35,667 bases of DNA. Origin: Coprinopsis marcescibilis. Lineage: Eukaryota > Basidiomycota > Agaricomycetes > Agaricales > Psathyrellaceae. Under the pieces are notes generated by a model. That model saw only the letters and a list, made by a program, of their open reading frames with translations, ran no database searches and had not been told where the DNA came from. Location: positions 1-35,667 of the forward strand of contig ML210401.1 of the NCBI GenBank assembly GCA_004369085.1. The letters run 5' to 3'. Positions 32,996-35,667 of this stretch are shown here, in pieces. The translations under genes and the position numbers were made by a program. Each line of letters starts with the position of its first letter. The stretch's first letter is position 1.

Positions 32996-33453
32996 ATGAT
33001 TTTTTTTCAGCTCAGTTTCGTTTTTGTGCAGGAACTCTCTTTATCTTTCAAGGAATTTGTGTTACTCCCTTTGCGCCATCTCTTTCTCTTTATTGACCTC
33101 TCTTCCTTGCACTGCGCTATCTATTGCATTTGGATTTTGCATTCATCTTTACCGCTTTCACTCTCTCCACTCTTTCTCTTTGCATGTATGTAACGACCCC
33201 CAGGTACAATTTGCCACGATGTAAACATTTCTGTATCTGTAAAATATCTATGTAGCCGTCTGCGTCACCCACTCTTTCCTGTACATTTCGCTTTGCGCCC
33301 TCAGGCTTGCTTTCGGAGATATTCTCTTTTTAACGTTTTCTGATTGGCTGGTCTGTCTCATGATGATGATTCTGTACTTCAACACGAACTCTCGAAATTG
33401 TAGGCTATGAAGAAGTTGGACTCAATCTCGACAATGGTTCGGGCTGTTTATGG

Positions 33454-33471
33454 CCTGTTACATGTAACAGG
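33454..33471. repeat. 18-bp perfect palindrome
   Basis: The 18 bases cctgttacatgtaacagg are their own reverse complement. This is the longest perfect uninterrupted palindrome noticed in the window. Its role is unknown; a dimeric protein site is possible. Confidence 0.65.
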
Positions 33472-34640
33472 GTGCGTAACAAGAGTGTTTCTCGAACGTC
33501 TATGTGATAAATACGCAGGGTCCGTCAAGGGACTTGCGCTCACTTGCGCCATTTGCCAGGACGTTGTTAGACCTGTGGGACTGTCTCCTGACGGTTTCGA
33601 AGCCCGACTGTATAAGAAAAAAAAATGGGGTGGTTCCCGAAGTATTGGCCAGACAGCACCATCTTTGTTCTTCTTGGCTGAAGCATGTTCATTGTTCGTG
33701 GTCAGCAGCCCACAGCTACGTTACGTTCATGTCGAGGTCCTTTAGTAGTTCCCTCGTACCTTCCAAGCCACACCACACTTCGATGTCGCCGCACTCTGTC
33801 CCCGTGTTCATGTGCACTGCACTGGTGGGGAATTGCGAACGCCGAAATCGTTATCGATGGCGACGAATGATCATGCCGGGGTATATCCAGTGGCGTCAAG
33901 GGTGCAAAGGTTTAAAAGGAAGTTGACTTGACTGGTTAAATCCAATAGCAAGTCTTAGGGTCGATTGCTAATGCGAAAGGCACGCTTTGGCTTGTGGAGC
34001 AGACCAATCCCTGTACGCATCGCCGATTGCTCATGTGAGTTCAGCGTTCAGCGTGAGTTTGGCTCGTCGGTATATATACAAAGGCGCTTATACCTGCTGA
34101 CTGATCGACCATATAGGCGCCCACAAACGAGGTCGATATGATCAGCTCCGTAATCTTCATCTTCCGGAAGAAGCAGACTGGGCTGATTTATGGATGCTAG
34201 TTGCTCGATTTGAGCTTTTCTGAAAAGAAGTCTGCATGACTTAACGCCAGTGGATTCTTGGAAACACGATCGATGAGAAGATCAAAGGAGGTCTTCTGGA
34301 ATTGGGTATGCGATCAGTGCAATAGCTCGACAGCCGCTTTGTGTCTGAAAAGGTAGCCAAGAGTCGGGTAGAGCCGTCGGTAGATGGCAGAAGTGGGTCG
34401 GGCTCGTCGCACACGACTAACCTGAATTGAATGAAATACAATGGGGTTGAGCTTAAAATATAGTGTACTGGCGGTCCTTGGGACGGCAATTTCTAATGTC
34501 AGATTTTGGAAGACCTGCTGGGGTCAGCGACATGAAAAATTCATCATACAATGAGGACTATCTTCTGAATGGTTTGATAACCTTGATAAGATAGAATAGC
34601 GGGGAGTACGATGTGTAAACGAAAGAAAGTGAAAATACCC

Positions 34641-34690
34641 AAATGTCACACTTTTCGCGACCTGGGACGGCGTCACACAGCGTGACAATT
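34641..34690. repeat. Imperfect inverted repeat around gtcac/gtgac
   Basis: aaatgtcac (34641-34649) and gtgacaatt (34682-34690) pair at 8 of 9 positions. A further gtcac/gtgac pair at 34672-34686 has a 5-nt loop. It could be the end of a small non-autonomous element, but no target-site duplication was identified. Confidence 0.3.
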
Positions 34691-35222
34691 TGCGTTTTTG
34701 GGAACGGCATCATGAGGCATCAGCTTCCGACAATGTCTATCCCCAGTCCCTCCCCTCTATTGAGTTGACCATCCTAGATATTCCTTAGGGTAAATTGACC
34801 AGAATTGACTTAAGTTAATGCACTAGAGGACTCTAGATGACTTGGCTAAGTGTATCACGGCCAATGAGGCAAATAGTGAATACAGTCTCCACCAAAGTGT
34901 CACGCATTTCTATGCACCAATTTCAGGGTTTTTTCACCCCCTCAACTGATATTAATGCATCATAAGAGAATATGCATTGGTATACTATTCCACCAAAAAA
35001 GTGTTGACAAGCAGCACTGAAGAGGAGCTGTGGCTGAAAAGAAAACTTTCATCCATCAAATGGGCCATTTTGGCCTTTGCTATATACCAAGTTTGAAGTA
35101 TATTGAGCAAGAATTGCACGAGGGATTGGTGTTTGTCCCAAGGACTACCAGAATCCCAAGGACCGACAAAACACTGTACCAGGATCTTGTTTGAGTATAT
35201 GTGATATCCAAAGACCTGTGCA

Positions 35223-35307
35223 TAAGAGGGGTTTCGACCCTCTTAATCTACCCGGTTGCGCGTCCAAACACAACAAGCCTTTGGCTTGCCCGTGGCTTCA
35301 CCACGGG
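35223..35307 (+). repeat. Cluster of three hairpins
   Basis: Three perfect stem-loops lie within 85 nt: an 8-bp stem with a 7-nt loop (35223-35245), a 6-bp stem with a 3-nt loop (35274-35288) and, directly abutting it, a 7-bp stem with a 5-nt loop (35289-35307, cccgtgg/ccacggg). This density suggests a structured RNA, an element terminus or organelle-type GC clusters. It does not fold as a tRNA: there is no acceptor stem or proper T-loop. Confidence 0.5.
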
Positions 35308-35667
35308 GGTGGTGATTCATTGTTAGACATAGCTGAAACCCTCGCGAAATGCGCGTTGGTCATATTTGTGCCAGCATTGGTGGTATAAGTTGGCTGGCCT
35401 TCACTTTGCGAACCGTGCGAACACCTTACATAAGATTAAAAGCTCGAATTTTACATAACATTACTATTGCTCCCCTAGAGTTTATAAGTTTTTCAATAAT
35501 CCTCGGATTTACATATGTTCCCGGGCAAATAATCCTATAAGATGTTCAGGGTTGGTAGAAAATCATCTTATCTCAAGGTCTATGTAATTATTTTGGGGAA
35601 AGAGAAGTGAATACTACGAACGGAAGGATTCCGGTGAGTGCAACTCGAAAATCCATAGTCTTTATAA

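Larger units (their letters stand above)
32996..35667. other. 2.7-kb stretch without recognisable genes
   Basis: It starts with a T/C-rich 3' flank of the RING gene (to about 33350). The open frame at 33407-33745 has no recognisable domain. An 18-bp palindrome lies at 33454-33471 and an imperfect inverted repeat at 34641-34690. From about 34900 the DNA looks A/T-richer than the rest of the window, with a hairpin cluster at 35223-35307. The last stretch could belong to a mobile element or an organelle-derived insertion continuing past the edge, but no protein match is evident. Confidence 0.45.

Noticed and set aside
33407..33745. 112-codon frame with a C-A-I-C pair
   Set aside because: The Cys pair is not followed by further zinc ligands, so there is no RING or zinc finger.
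35191..35388. 65-codon frame over the hairpin cluster
   Set aside because: No recognisable protein; openness is unremarkable and the hairpins argue for structured or non-coding DNA.

Overview
This window reads as nuclear DNA of a basidiomycete fungus, most likely an Agaricomycete. Coding regions are split by many short GT-AG introns (mostly 47-108 nt). The gene families fit too: a NACHT/TPR STAND (fungal NLR-like) relic, a single-exon F-box protein, uS11 with a start-codon-only first exon, and a RING protein with a long disordered tail. I cannot name the species. No rRNA, tRNA, CRISPR array or intact transposase was found.

Layout: (i) 210-3384 (+), a broken NACHT/TPR gene with several frameshifts and an in-frame stop. 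(ii) 4173-5918 (+), an intact single-exon F-box protein of 581 aa. (iii) 5919-14730, about 8.8 kb with no recognisable gene. (iv) 14731-16007 (+), a four-exon coiled-coil plus Ser/Pro-rich protein of 358 aa whose reading frame needs a 4-nt micro-exon. (v) 16008-24590, about 8.6 kb without a recognisable gene; it opens with a roughly 1.1-kb pyrimidine-rich tract and holds two terminator-like hairpins. (vi) 24591-25000 (-), a 72-aa, four-exon protein that is only the helix-turn-helix domain of cyanase. (vii) 25719-26477 (+), ribosomal protein uS11 (RPS14), divergent from (vi). (viii) 27002-29173 (+), an eight-exon membrane glycerolipid acyltransferase of 582 aa with a 13-nt micro-exon. (ix) 29730-32995 (+), a four-exon RING-finger protein of 1018 aa. 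(x) 32996-35667, no recognisable gene; it ends in A/T-richer DNA with a cluster of hairpins.

The genes do not form an obvious pathway or cluster. uS11, the acyltransferase and the RING gene are ordinary housekeeping-type neighbours on one strand, about 0.5 kb apart. The most notable points are the cyanase-HTH micro-gene (its exons are too small to show up as long ORFs), the two micro-exons whose skipping would truncate their proteins, the isolation of the coiled-coil gene between two long gene-free stretches, and the decayed NLR that still carries a long open disordered insert. All exon boundaries were worked out by hand from GT-AG signals and frame continuity; no transcript data or database search was available.
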